A DNA stretch of 6,822 nucleotides, taken from NCBI GenBank assembly GCA_039198585.1, contig JBCCTJ010000040.1:1-6822 (forward strand), read 5' to 3'. Positions 1-6,602 of the stretch are shown piece after piece. The DNA is from JBCCTJ01 sp039198585. GTDB lineage: Bacteria; Bacteroidota; Bacteroidia; Cytophagales; Amoebophilaceae. Numbering within the stretch: the stretch's first letter is position 1; each line of letters opens with the position of its first letter. The position numbers were made by a program, and so were the translations under genes. The notes under the pieces were generated by a model. It was not told the DNA's origin. It saw only the letters and a program-made list of their open reading frames with translations, and did not search any database.

Positions 1-106
1 CACCATTTTTTCCTGATAATTCTTTTGTCTCTAATAGACGTTCTACAGCTTGTTGCTTTATACCTTCCCATGTTACTTGATTTATTTCTTTTTGTTGTTT
101 ATTCAT
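1..106 (-). CDS. IS256-family (Mutator-type) transposase, N-terminal fragment cut by the window edge
   Basis: The ATG on the minus strand is at 106-104 and the frame stays open for 35 codons to the window edge. The peptide starts MNKQQKEINQVTWEGI and reaches LSGKNG at the edge. The LxGKNG segment sits where the neighbouring IS256-type relic has LLGKNAAFTPLL, which is the conserved N-terminal region of Mutator-type transposases. The family cuts and pastes DNA with a DDE catalytic triad; all three catalytic residues would lie outside this window, so activity cannot be judged. Nothing is broken in the visible part, unlike the adjacent relic, so this is the younger insertion. The assignment rests on a short segment plus context. 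Confidence 0.6.
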   Translation of the reverse strand, partial: MNKQQKEINQVTWEGIKQQAVERLLETKELSGKNG

Positions 107-155
107 GATTAAAAAATTTAAAAGTGTAAAATTGTTTTTTTTACTTTGACACAAT
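1..155 (-). mobile_element. Left-hand IS256-family element, partial (runs off the window)
   Basis: This is the right end of an insertion sequence whose body lies left of the window, with its transposase start at 106. The end is placed near 150-157. There the minus-strand sequence AATTGTGTCAAAGT begins, a terminus type common in IS256-family elements, and the reading frame of the neighbouring older transposase relic stops making sense. The element therefore seems to have inserted into the C-terminal part of that relic and to have removed or displaced the rest. The exact boundary and any target-site duplication cannot be fixed without the other end. Confidence 0.5.
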
Positions 156-177
156 TAAATGATTTAACCCATTTTTT

Positions 178-1080
178 TCATTTTTCGGACAAAAAAAGGA
201 GTCCTTCCTCAACAGCTTCTTTGGTTTGGGCTTTGTATATTTTTTCAAATCTTGAATCAACTATTTTCTATCTCTTGTCGAAATGTATTGAAGCGAATTG
301 CGTATCTGGTGTACAATTCAGCTTTGAACCTCAGTTTGTGGAAAAATACTTTGAATTGCTTCAGAAAATTCTTGCAAATTATCCGTACAAGCTATTAGTA
401 TGTCTCCTACTCCGATATTCTGAAGGCCTGTTAGAACTTGGAGCCAGCAATTCGCACCTTCACTTTCGTTAATATACAGGCTAAGCATTTCTTTTTTTCC
501 TCTTTTTTTGATTGCTATTACGCTATCGAGCCCCTTGGTTTTAACACAACCATGATCCTCTATTTTTTGATGCATAGCATCTAAGAATACAATAGGGCAA
601 ACATTTTCCAGGGCTCTACTCTGCCAAGCCTTAATTGTAGGGATGATTTGATCTGTAATTTGAGTCAGTACCCTAATAGAAACGTCTCTACCGTACATTG
701 TTTTAATATCCTTAGCAAATATCTCAATAGCTTATTCCTATTCCATAAAGTCCTATTATCTTCTCTTCAAGTCTGTCTGCTAGTATACTTTCTCGCTTCC
801 GTACTACTGTAGGATCCAATGTGCTTTAACTGTCTTGTAGAGTATGTATTCTAAAAGTTCTTAGCTCGCTTTTTATGGTTTTTGCTCCTTTACCGTTTCG
901 TGTATTCCCAGCAGATCTTTGAGTCTCGTTAAGGCGCTCTTCCGTTTCAGCTTCTAGTGCTTGTTCAAAGAAGTCTTTTAGTAGAGGAGTGAAAGCTGCA
1001 TTTTTACCCAATAAGGGTATGCCTTTTCTGAATTGCTTCAAGGCTTTTGCTTACATTGCTTCTAAAGTGTATTTGTTCAT
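178..1080 (-). pseudogene. Decayed IS256-family (Mutator-type) transposase
   Basis: Reading leftwards from ATG 1080-1078, the pieces match an IS256/Transposase_mut protein in order. The N-terminal GKNAAFTPLLKDFFEQALEA and ETQRSAGNTRNGK segments are at about 1010-880. A middle segment with ILADRLEEKIIGLYGIG is at about 790-735. The catalytic core is at about 698-318. Two of the three DDE acids are visible: the Asp of FLDAMH (codon 579-581) and the Asp of IACTDN (codon 381-383). The signature ESEGANCWL is also present. The gene is dead. In-frame stops lie at 1051-1053, 826-828, 318-320, 261-263 and 178-180, and there are frameshifts near 726 and near 243. Beyond the last stop the expected C-terminus (tryptophan-rich, about 60-80 residues) is absent, consistent with insertion of the element to the left. 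Alternative start codons such as 1041 only restart after the first stop. Confidence 0.9.
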
Positions 1081-1140
1081 AATGTCTAAGGTTAAATGTT
1101 AAATAATCAAAGTTAAATTTTCCTTAGACAGAGTTTAGAT

Positions 1141-1192
1141 TACACTCCCTGAATTTTTTTGACCCTTTTTAAGTCTAGTAGAGGGGAGTGTA
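1141..1192. repeat. 9-bp inverted repeat at the right border of the IS debris
   Basis: TACACTCCC at 1141-1149 is the exact reverse complement of GGGAGTGTA at 1184-1192, with 34 bases between. The left arm lies in the upstream region of the dead IS256-type transposase, next to a GACCC/T-run motif (about 1150-1166) that resembles an IS256-family terminus. The pair could be an IS end facing the relic of another end, or a weak stem-loop. A standard terminator is less likely given the long loop and the absence of a T-run after the right arm. Confidence 0.5.
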
Positions 1193-1302
1193 GCTTAGAG
1201 GCAAATTAAATGACCTGATCGATCCTGTTGACTATCCTGGTGCTTATGCAAAAAGAATGTATATTTTGTTGTTAAAGCACCTATATTTTGCAATCAATAA
1301 TT

Positions 1303-2064
1303 ATGGCAATCAACTTAAAAAAGAAATATCAACACCTTTTTGTCAATCGAATAGGTTGTACAGAGCAAGCATTTATGAAGACTAAGCGAATTGTTATGGA
1401 GTTGCAGTCTGGGCAAGCTTATAAGTTGGACGGTCAAGCACTGCTGCCCACACATAGTCCTTCCCCTTATCCTATAATCCATCCTCGCATGCCTCCCCAT
1501 TGTATTTTAAAAGGGCATTGGGAAGTTATCCATCATAACCAAGATGATGCTTCTAACATATTAGGAGATATACAGACCTTTACTGCTAAAAATCAAGCCC
1601 TATCTATCCCTATAGCTCCTACGAACTATGAGATGTTAGCTTACTATGGAGCTAGATTATTACATCAGGACGAATCACTGCTTTTTGACACACACATCTC
1701 CCTCCCGCTATTTGAAATGAGTATAGGGGCTGATTATTTAAAGGGATATATGCTAAAGAAACAATACGCCAATGGCATTTTTCTTGAGTATCATAATCGC
1801 CCTCATTTTCATATGCCGGTGAAAGCAAACGCAAGTGGATACTTGATATTGGGTAAAAAAATTCATGAAGATACGTACTATCTTTCCGCTTTTATAATAC
1901 CCTTTGGGAGTGCTATTTACCTACCTCCTTATGTGATTCACAACGATTCATTACTAGTAGGCAGCTACTATGTGCTTTATGCAAAAGCTGATGATTTTTC
2001 TACCGTTCGGCTTTTACACCCTTCTCAGGCTATGCTCAATGTCAAAATTGTTGTTAGAAGGTGA
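1303..2064 (+). CDS. Orphan protein with cupin-like histidine motifs (function unknown)
   Basis: This 253-residue protein has no signal peptide or membrane segment, so it is probably cytoplasmic. The C-terminal half looks like a cupin (small beta-barrel). A first motif, EYHNRPHFHMP, gives H168 and H170. About 43 residues later FGSAIYLPPYVIHND gives G202, P208-P209 and H213, close to the second cupin motif (G-x5-P-x4-H). The usual metal-binding Glu of motif 1 is not seen, so a metal site, if any, is unusual. The N-terminal about 110 residues are not recognised; a Pro/His-rich stretch (about residues 45-70) includes PSPYPIIHPRMPPH. ATG 1303 is chosen. An in-frame TTG at 1288 would add five residues, and neither start has a Shine-Dalgarno site. 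The stop is TGA. The gene lies alone between IS debris and the TPR gene. The reading frame is convincing; the cupin assignment is tentative. Confidence 0.8.
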   Translation: MAINLKKKYQHLFVNRIGCTEQAFMKTKRIVMELQSGQAYKLDGQALLPTHSPSPYPIIHPRMPPHCILKGHWEVIHHNQDDASNILGDIQTFTAKNQALSIPIAPTNYEMLAYYGARLLHQDESLLFDTHISLPLFEMSIGADYLKGYMLKKQYANGIFLEYHNRPHFHMPVKANASGYLILGKKIHEDTYYLSAFIIPFGSAIYLPPYVIHNDSLLVGSYYVLYAKADDFSTVRLLHPSQAMLNVKIVVRR

Positions 2065-2136
2065 ACATCAAACAGAGCTGTATCAATACCAGTAAATTCA
2101 CTAGCAGAACTACTAAAGATATCTATAAACAATTTT

Positions 2137-2168
2137 TTTGCCAGAACAAGTTATTCTAAATAGTATTT
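2137..2168 (+). promoter_or_regulatory. Possible Bacteroidota-type promoter for the TPR gene
   Basis: TTTG at 2137-2140 is followed after 20 bases by TAGTATTT at 2161-2168, about 20 bases before the ATG at 2188. This approximates the Bacteroidota housekeeping pattern (TTTG, 19-21 bases, TAnnTTTG), but the -7 box is imperfect and the region is AT-rich, so chance is a real alternative. If correct, the TPR gene has its own promoter and is not just read through from the cupin-like gene. Confidence 0.25.
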
Positions 2169-2187
2169 ATATTATTATTAAAAACTT

Positions 2188-5100
2188 ATGACCCAAACTA
2201 CTTTTCCCCTTTGTAAGTGTCTATCTTTTGTACTGGCTAGCTTTATCTCTTTATGGCAAGCTGCTACAGTCAAGGAATTTCCAAGTATGGACTATGATGA
2301 TATCGATATTGTTGCAGGGGCTTACGAAGCTATTTTAGAAAAAAAATTTATTACAAAAAAGCGAATAGATATTCTCAACCAAGGAAAAGAGCTTTCTAAT
2401 AATGAAGTTTGGCAAGCATTGAAAATGGCACTCATCAAAAGAAAAGATATCTATGTCCTCTGTAATACCTTTTTTTCAGGTATCTGGCAGAAAGATAATC
2501 CTATTATTCAGAAGACGCTAAATCAGCCTATCCAAGATCAAGCTATTACATATATTGTGATTCTCTATCCTCTTACAAAAGCACAGTCTATTGCACTCAT
2601 TATCAAAAAAGAACAAGCTGCTAAGGAGAGTACTCTTGTTGTCATTGACTCCATACAAGATGATATCAGTAGTAATCCTGGTGTTAAACAATTAGCAGAA
2701 CAGTTAAAAATTAAAAATATAAAGACCGAGGCTAGTAACTACCTGTATCAATATGATTCTAATTTGAAGTGGACAGGAGGTATTTATACTTTTTTTAATA
2801 CGCTCAGCTTTGTTCAAGAGAAGGTTAAGTATGAAAAATCAGATTTAGATCTTGTAAAAAACTTAGATAAAGTGCTACATTATACTTTTTTGTATCGTCA
2901 GCAACAAAAACAGAATGACAAAGTCATAACAGTCAGTAAGCAAGACCTTGCACTCTCTCTATCTTTTTATTTACTACTCAGTAAGCAAAGCTATGACGAT
3001 AGTTCCGCACGAAAGGCTCTTCGCATCATAGCTACTAGATTGCAAGTAAAGACTAAGTCAATCTACTTAAAAGGGTTAGCAAGCGAATTAAAAGAAGAAG
3101 TAGAGTGTAAAGAAGAAGAAGAAGTGGAGTTGGAGGCAAGCAATAATCAGAGGAAGCTAGTCAAAATATTTAAAAAAAGAAGACCGAAAGATAAAATAGG
3201 GGAAATAACTCTGCTGGCTTTTCAATCAAGTGATGATCTTCACTCTTTTCTTACTTTTTATACAAATACTCTCCTTCATGATAATCAAGCCAATGAAGCA
3301 TATCAAGTACTAATCACAGAAGATGACATATGGCGCCAAATCGGCTGTATATGTTGTACGCTTAATCAATATTCTGAATCCTTACACTATTTTGAAAAAG
3401 CAATAGAAATTTATGAATTGAAAAAAAGTGAGTTCTATCTAAGTTACCTATATACCCTAATCGGTTTAATCCAACTTTCCTGTTCGTTGGGTGATTATAA
3501 ACAAGCTAATCAGTGGTATATGAAAGCCTACTATTATCGTCAAGAAGACGTCAAAAAATTAGATATGAAAAGCATCGTAACAGACTTGATGTATTACAAA
3601 GGCAATATTGATTATGGGATGAAAAAATACAGTGAAGCTTATGGACTCTACCAAACAGCACTTGAACAAAGAAAACAAGTATTGGGAGAAAAGCATATTA
3701 GTACTGCTTTTCTTTTAAATAACCTAGGATCACTTTACCAGACACAGAAGAAGTATGAGCAGGCTTATCAGTACTATGAAGACTGTTGGAAACTTTTTAA
3801 ACAGTCCTGCAAAGAAGATTGCCCATTATTTGTGCTGAATATTCTTAAAAACTTGGCTTCTGTATGCGATAGTATGCATCAACGCAAAGATAGCCTGGCT
3901 TATTACGAAGAAATCCTTAATATTATCAGTAATCATCTGATTGAATATCACCCACTAGCAGCTGACATTTATCATCTGATGGGGATTATATTACATGAAC
4001 AAGCTAACTATTCTGATGCCTTAAAAGCGCATCATCGTGCACTCAAGATTCGAACTAGGGTGTTGGGTAAAGAGAGCTTCTCTACAACACTCAGCACAAA
4101 TGAAATAGCATCTATTTATCTAGAACAAGAAATAGCCTATGATAAAAAATCAAAACAATATATGAACTTGCAAGAAAAATCACTTATTATTTATGATGAA
4201 ATTTTAAAGATTAGACAACAAACAACAACCAAGAATAGTATCTGGACTGCTAGAACACTTCACAATAAGGCAGTAGCCTTATATTATAATGGGCATGCTA
4301 ATGAAGCTTTAGAGTGTACTAAAGCATGCTCAAAAATAAAAACTAAGAAAAATATGCACTTCGCCCACACATTGTATAACCTAACTTTTCTTTATCAGCT
4401 AGTTGGAAATAATAAACAGTTTTTGGGTACACTACACGATGCTCTAAAAAAAGCTGAACAAGTTTTAGATGATAAAAACGGAGTTCTTGTTTATATACAT
4501 CATTGTCTTGGTGACTATTATTTAAATACTGAACAATATAAATTATCCTTTCATCACTTTACCAAAGCCTTAAAAATCAATAAAAAAACAATTCCTAGTT
4601 TTCATCCAGAAACTGCCTGTTCACTTTATTACCTTGCTAAACTATATCTTGAAAAAAGTCTCAACGATACCAAGGAGAAAAAGCTATGTGAAAAACAAGC
4701 TGAACAAGCGCATAAACTACTCCAAGAAGCTTGGGTAATCCAAAAAAAAAAATTAGGGCCCTACCATTGGAGTACATCAAAGACCGTATACCAGCTCGGG
4801 AGAGTGGCTTGCACAAGGCAAGAGTATCGTAAAGCAATTGAATATTATATGCTGGCTTTAGGGCCTGAAGTAATCAAGAATATTCAATTGAAAAAAAGAC
4901 CTCTATTTATTGCAAAAATATGGTTTGACTTGGGGATCGCATATGAGCGTCTTGACCAAGACGATGAAGCTCAGGAATTTTATCAGAAATCCTTGACCAT
5001 CAGGCTTGACAAACTGGGAGAGCAAGATCCTAATACAATAGACACGATGAATAAGCTTCGTCTGGTTCATCAACGTCTAGGCCATGAGTCGGCATACATC

Positions 5101-5256
5101 AGCTTATCACAAAGAATTTATCTATGGAAAACAAATAAACTAGGCAAAAGAAATAAAGCAGTCAAAAATTTAAAAAAGGAAATTGAGCTAGCCGAAAATA
5201 AGATACCAAGTCGAAAAGAGCCTTCCCTATCTCTCTCTATTTCTCAATCTGAATAG
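2188..5256 (+). CDS. Large TPR (kinesin-light-chain-like) protein, candidate host-interaction factor
   Basis: This is a 1022-residue protein. Residues 11-26 are hydrophobic after K10 and could be a secretion signal, but the cleavage site (near QAA, 24-26) is weak and there is no lipobox. Residues about 30-215 form a separate domain. Its SIALIIKK (134-141), VVIDS (151-155) and QYDSNLKWTGGIYTFFN (188-204) segments follow the order of Ulp1-like proteases (HW...L, D-S, Q...CG), but the His and Cys positions are not conserved. Residues 300-316 are strongly acidic, then 329-334 are basic (KKRRPK). From about 381 to 975 there are some 13-14 TPR-type helical hairpins. Many have the 42-residue kinesin-light-chain spacing (e.g. 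ALEQRKQVLGEKH, then NNLGSLYQTQKKYEQAYQYYE split over 490-530). TPRs bind partner proteins. The tail is Ser-rich. No Shine-Dalgarno site precedes ATG 2188. The frame is intact over 3 kb despite decayed surroundings, which suggests selection. Confidence 0.92.
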   Translation: MTQTTFPLCKCLSFVLASFISLWQAATVKEFPSMDYDDIDIVAGAYEAILEKKFITKKRIDILNQGKELSNNEVWQALKMALIKRKDIYVLCNTFFSGIWQKDNPIIQKTLNQPIQDQAITYIVILYPLTKAQSIALIIKKEQAAKESTLVVIDSIQDDISSNPGVKQLAEQLKIKNIKTEASNYLYQYDSNLKWTGGIYTFFNTLSFVQEKVKYEKSDLDLVKNLDKVLHYTFLYRQQQKQNDKVITVSKQDLALSLSFYLLLSKQSYDDSSARKALRIIATRLQVKTKSIYLKGLASELKEEVECKEEEEVELEASNNQRKLVKIFKKRRPKDKIGEITLLAFQSSDDLHSFLTFYTNTLLHDNQANEAYQVLITEDDIWRQIGCICCTLNQYSESLHYFEKAIEIYELKKSEFYLSYLYTLIGLIQLSCSLGDYKQANQWYMKAYYYRQEDVKKLDMKSIVTDLMYYKGNIDYGMKKYSEAYGLYQTALEQRKQVLGEKHISTAFLLNNLGSLYQTQKKYEQAYQYYEDCWKLFKQSCKEDCPLFVLNILKNLASVCDSMHQRKDSLAYYEEILNIISNHLIEYHPLAADIYHLMGIILHEQANYSDALKAHHRALKIRTRVLGKESFSTTLSTNEIASIYLEQEIAYDKKSKQYMNLQEKSLIIYDEILKIRQQTTTKNSIWTARTLHNKAVALYYNGHANEALECTKACSKIKTKKNMHFAHTLYNLTFLYQLVGNNKQFLGTLHDALKKAEQVLDDKNGVLVYIHHCLGDYYLNTEQYKLSFHHFTKALKINKKTIPSFHPETACSLYYLAKLYLEKSLNDTKEKKLCEKQAEQAHKLLQEAWVIQKKKLGPYHWSTSKTVYQLGRVACTRQEYRKAIEYYMLALGPEVIKNIQLKKRPLFIAKIWFDLGIAYERLDQDDEAQEFYQKSLTIRLDKLGEQDPNTIDTMNKLRLVHQRLGHESAYISLSQRIYLWKTNKLGKRNKAVKNLKKEIELAENKIPSRKEPSLSLSISQSE

Positions 5257-5426
5257 CGCCAGTAAAAATTGAAGTGTTTTTGCTCAAAATATTTCATGTG
5301 AGTTTTAGAGAAAGCTTTACCACCATGTCTCAAGCAAAAAAGAGGTAAAATTCACCGATTTTTTTATTTTTATTCATTTTCGAGAATTTTTACAATTCTT
5401 ATGAGCTATCCTCATGTGGAAAAGAC
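5257..5426. other. Non-coding stretch after the TPR gene
   Basis: No frame on either strand gives a credible protein here. The only structure seen is a weak stem followed by a T-rich tract (5316-5371) and the left half of the hairpin at 5398-5436. Confidence 0.5.
5316..5371 (+). terminator. Weak possible terminator downstream of the TPR gene
   Basis: TTTACC at 5316-5321 can pair with GGTAAA at 5344-5349. A T-rich tract (ATTTTTTTATTTTTA) follows at about 5358-5372. The stem is short, the loop is 22 bases, and the T-run starts about 10 bases after the stem. It is listed only because it is the best candidate after the 3-kb gene. Confidence 0.2.
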
Positions 5427-5436
5427 ATGTCATAAG
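5398..5436. repeat. Bulged inverted repeat (possible hairpin)
   Basis: CTTATGA (5398-5404) pairs exactly with TCATAAG (5430-5436). Inside it CATGT (5413-5417) pairs exactly with ACATG (5425-5429), around a 7-base loop. On the right side the two arms abut; on the left they are separated by 8 bases. The result is a 12-bp stem with an 8-base bulge. It straddles the start of relic copy A at 5427. It could be a small RNA hairpin, an element end, or chance in AT-rich DNA. Confidence 0.4.
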
Positions 5437-5651
5437 TAAAGCAATGTTTCCTCGTTCGAAGAAATAAAATTTCAACTCTCTGAAATTTTGAGTAAAAATC
5501 CTACTACTTATGAAGAAAAAAATGTCTTACTGATCAAGATCAAAGAAAAATCGATCTTTTAATGGATATTAGGTATAATACTCCCATAAAGGGACCTATG
5601 CCAGCTATACGATTAAGCTATAAGTCAAAAATTTTGGGTTCGTATAATTAA
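5427..5651 (+). pseudogene. Decayed unrecognised gene, copy A of a duplicated module
   Basis: This segment aligns with 6598-6822 along its length, starting ATGTCA-AAGTAA in both. Two successive open stretches carry the coding signal. From 5461 comes EIKFQLSEILSKNPTTYEEK and then NV. After a one-base loss near 5527 comes TDQDQRKIDLLMDIRYNTPI, then KGPMPAI and on to a TAA at 5649-5651. Copy B has the extra base at that point, so A carries the deletion. An early TAA also lies at the third codon (5433-5435). The conserved core is SxILxKNxT, EEKN, QxQxxID and RYxTPIKG. The family is not recognised. Preservation of residues across frame repair shows it was once protein-coding. Confidence 0.65.
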
Positions 5652-5979
5652 CTGTGTTTTTTGATAAGGTATTGAAAGTTGGTTACTGCATATTTCTGCC
5701 AATTATTGGCTTCAAAATCTTTAATAATCATAAAAATCAAATCAAGTAAATTTTCTTCTTGCTCAAAGCTAATTTTGGTTTTATTCAGAAAATGTCCTAG
5801 ATTTATGTCAAAATTCACTATGGTAAATAAAATCATAAAAAGCTTAAAAAAACCCTTGGAACATATGTACAGTATTAATTTACATTTGTTCTATACCTTT
5901 TTATATATATGCTTTTAAGAATCCGATTGTTAAGCTAGTTTACAGTTATAATGCCAAAGAAGGGGTATATGGGGTATAT
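5652..5979. other. No supported gene
   Basis: Two short opposed frames exist (62 codons minus-strand ending at 5648; 79 codons plus-strand from 5679), but neither has a recognisable motif or start signal. The frame of the downstream membrane protein is open back to about 5848 without an ATG. Directly before that gene lies a tandem 9-base repeat (5962-5979). The stretch may be decayed coding DNA. Confidence 0.5.
5962..5979 (+). repeat. Tandem 9-base repeat abutting the start codon of the membrane protein gene
   Basis: GGGGTATAT occurs twice without a gap (5962-5970 and 5971-5979), and the ATG follows at 5980. The second GGGG sits 5 bases from the ATG and could act as a weak ribosome-binding site. 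Alternatively the repeat is coding (Gly-Val-Tyr twice) if the gene starts further upstream. Confidence 0.7.
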
Positions 5980-6390
5980 ATGCTATTCATACTAAAATTC
6001 TTTTGGCAACAAAAAGTATACTTGCTTTTTGTTTTCACTCTCTTTTATGCATTCATTCCTATTGGGTTCCATATAGGAATAGCCCTACATTTTTTTTTAA
6101 GTCAATCAAGGGAGCAAAGTCCCCCCTCCTCAAGCGGGAAAGAAGAAGACAAAAATAATGACTCGCCTTTTAATATTCTATTAGTTTCTATCGCTGTTAC
6201 GTTGCTCTCAGTTTTGTATTTTAAAATGAAAATAAAGGATTATTATCTAAAACCTATAGGAGCTACAGGTGTTCATTTAGTAGCTCATAAATTAGGTATA
6301 GGATTTTATTGTTTTATAATTTCTTTAGTTCTCCTTTGCATATTCTATCTTATCACATCTCCAACTAAACCTCAAGAAAAACAAATTTAG
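5980..6390 (+). CDS. Small membrane protein, unrecognised
   Basis: This 136-residue protein has three strongly hydrophobic segments at about 13-40, 64-81 and 105-126. Between the first two is a hydrophilic, charged loop (41-62: SQSREQSPPSSSGKEEDKNN). Between the second and third is a loop with KMKIKDYYLKP and several Gly/His residues. The tail is short and polar. It most likely sits in the inner membrane. No family motif is recognised. ATG 5980 is the first ATG in the frame, but the frame is open upstream to 5848, and the in-frame upstream residues (e.g. NAKEGVYGVY) read plausibly, so the start is uncertain. The gene is intact although relics lie on both sides. It could be a remnant of a larger protein that lost its start. 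The frame is likely real; the function is unknown. Confidence 0.6.
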   Translation: MLFILKFFWQQKVYLLFVFTLFYAFIPIGFHIGIALHFFLSQSREQSPPSSSGKEEDKNNDSPFNILLVSIAVTLLSVLYFKMKIKDYYLKPIGATGVHLVAHKLGIGFYCFIISLVLLCIFYLITSPTKPQEKQI

Positions 6391-6400
6391 TAAGAAATCT

Positions 6401-6602
6401 CAATTATTTATGACTTTTCTTTATATGTGTGCTCTTTCAGCTAAGAATCACTCAGAAGAATTTACGTCAATATTATGATCAGAAAGTAGCTGAAGAGTAA
6501 TATGCTATGTTGGTAATTAATGGGATTAGGAAAAATTCTACAAAGAATATGTTTTGTGTTAAAGCAGAAATAATCTACAAGAAAAACTATTCAGGGAATG
6601 TC
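6401..6602 (+). pseudogene. Remnant of the C-terminus of an IS110-family transposase
   Basis: One frame gives LYMCALSAKNH (about 6419-6451), the typical start of the IS110/Transposase_20 C-terminal block (LYMaALsA...). After a frameshift near 6445-6460 the next frame gives NLRQYYDQKVAEE, a TAA at 6498-6500 where the family usually has Gly-Lys, then YAMLVINGIRKN and a final KKNYSGNV near 6602. This is the usual order in IS110 C-termini of Bacteroidota (YY.QKVAEGK...VIN.IRNK...Y.KNY). Only about 65 residues remain and at least two lesions are present. The N-terminal DEDD nuclease domain is absent. The membrane protein gene ends 10 bases upstream, and relic copy B starts at its downstream end. 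Confidence 0.7.

Noticed and set aside
178..320. TGA codons at a Cys position (318-320) and near a Trp position (178-180) of the transposase, hinting at TGA recoding
   Set aside because: The same relic also holds TAA and TAG stops and frameshifts, and the intact cupin-like gene ends with TGA, so ordinary decay explains it.
146..472. Plus-strand open frame of 108 codons
   Set aside because: It lies antisense to the IS256-type transposase relic, whose minus-strand pieces match the family in order; the plus frame has no recognisable motif.
1141..1192. Rho-independent terminator
   Set aside because: The loop is 34 bases and no T-run follows the right arm on either reading of the stem.
1315..1834. 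Two minus-strand open frames of about 60 codons
   Set aside because: Both are antisense to the cupin-like gene, which is a long intact frame with recognisable motifs.
2188..2270. Lipoprotein signal in the TPR protein (Cys9, Cys11)
   Set aside because: The cysteines precede the hydrophobic stretch instead of following it, so there is no lipobox.
5648..5918. Opposed short frames (62 codons minus, 79 codons plus)
   Set aside because: Neither has a start signal, motif or conserved neighbour. The minus one has the more protein-like composition, but that is too little to call a gene.
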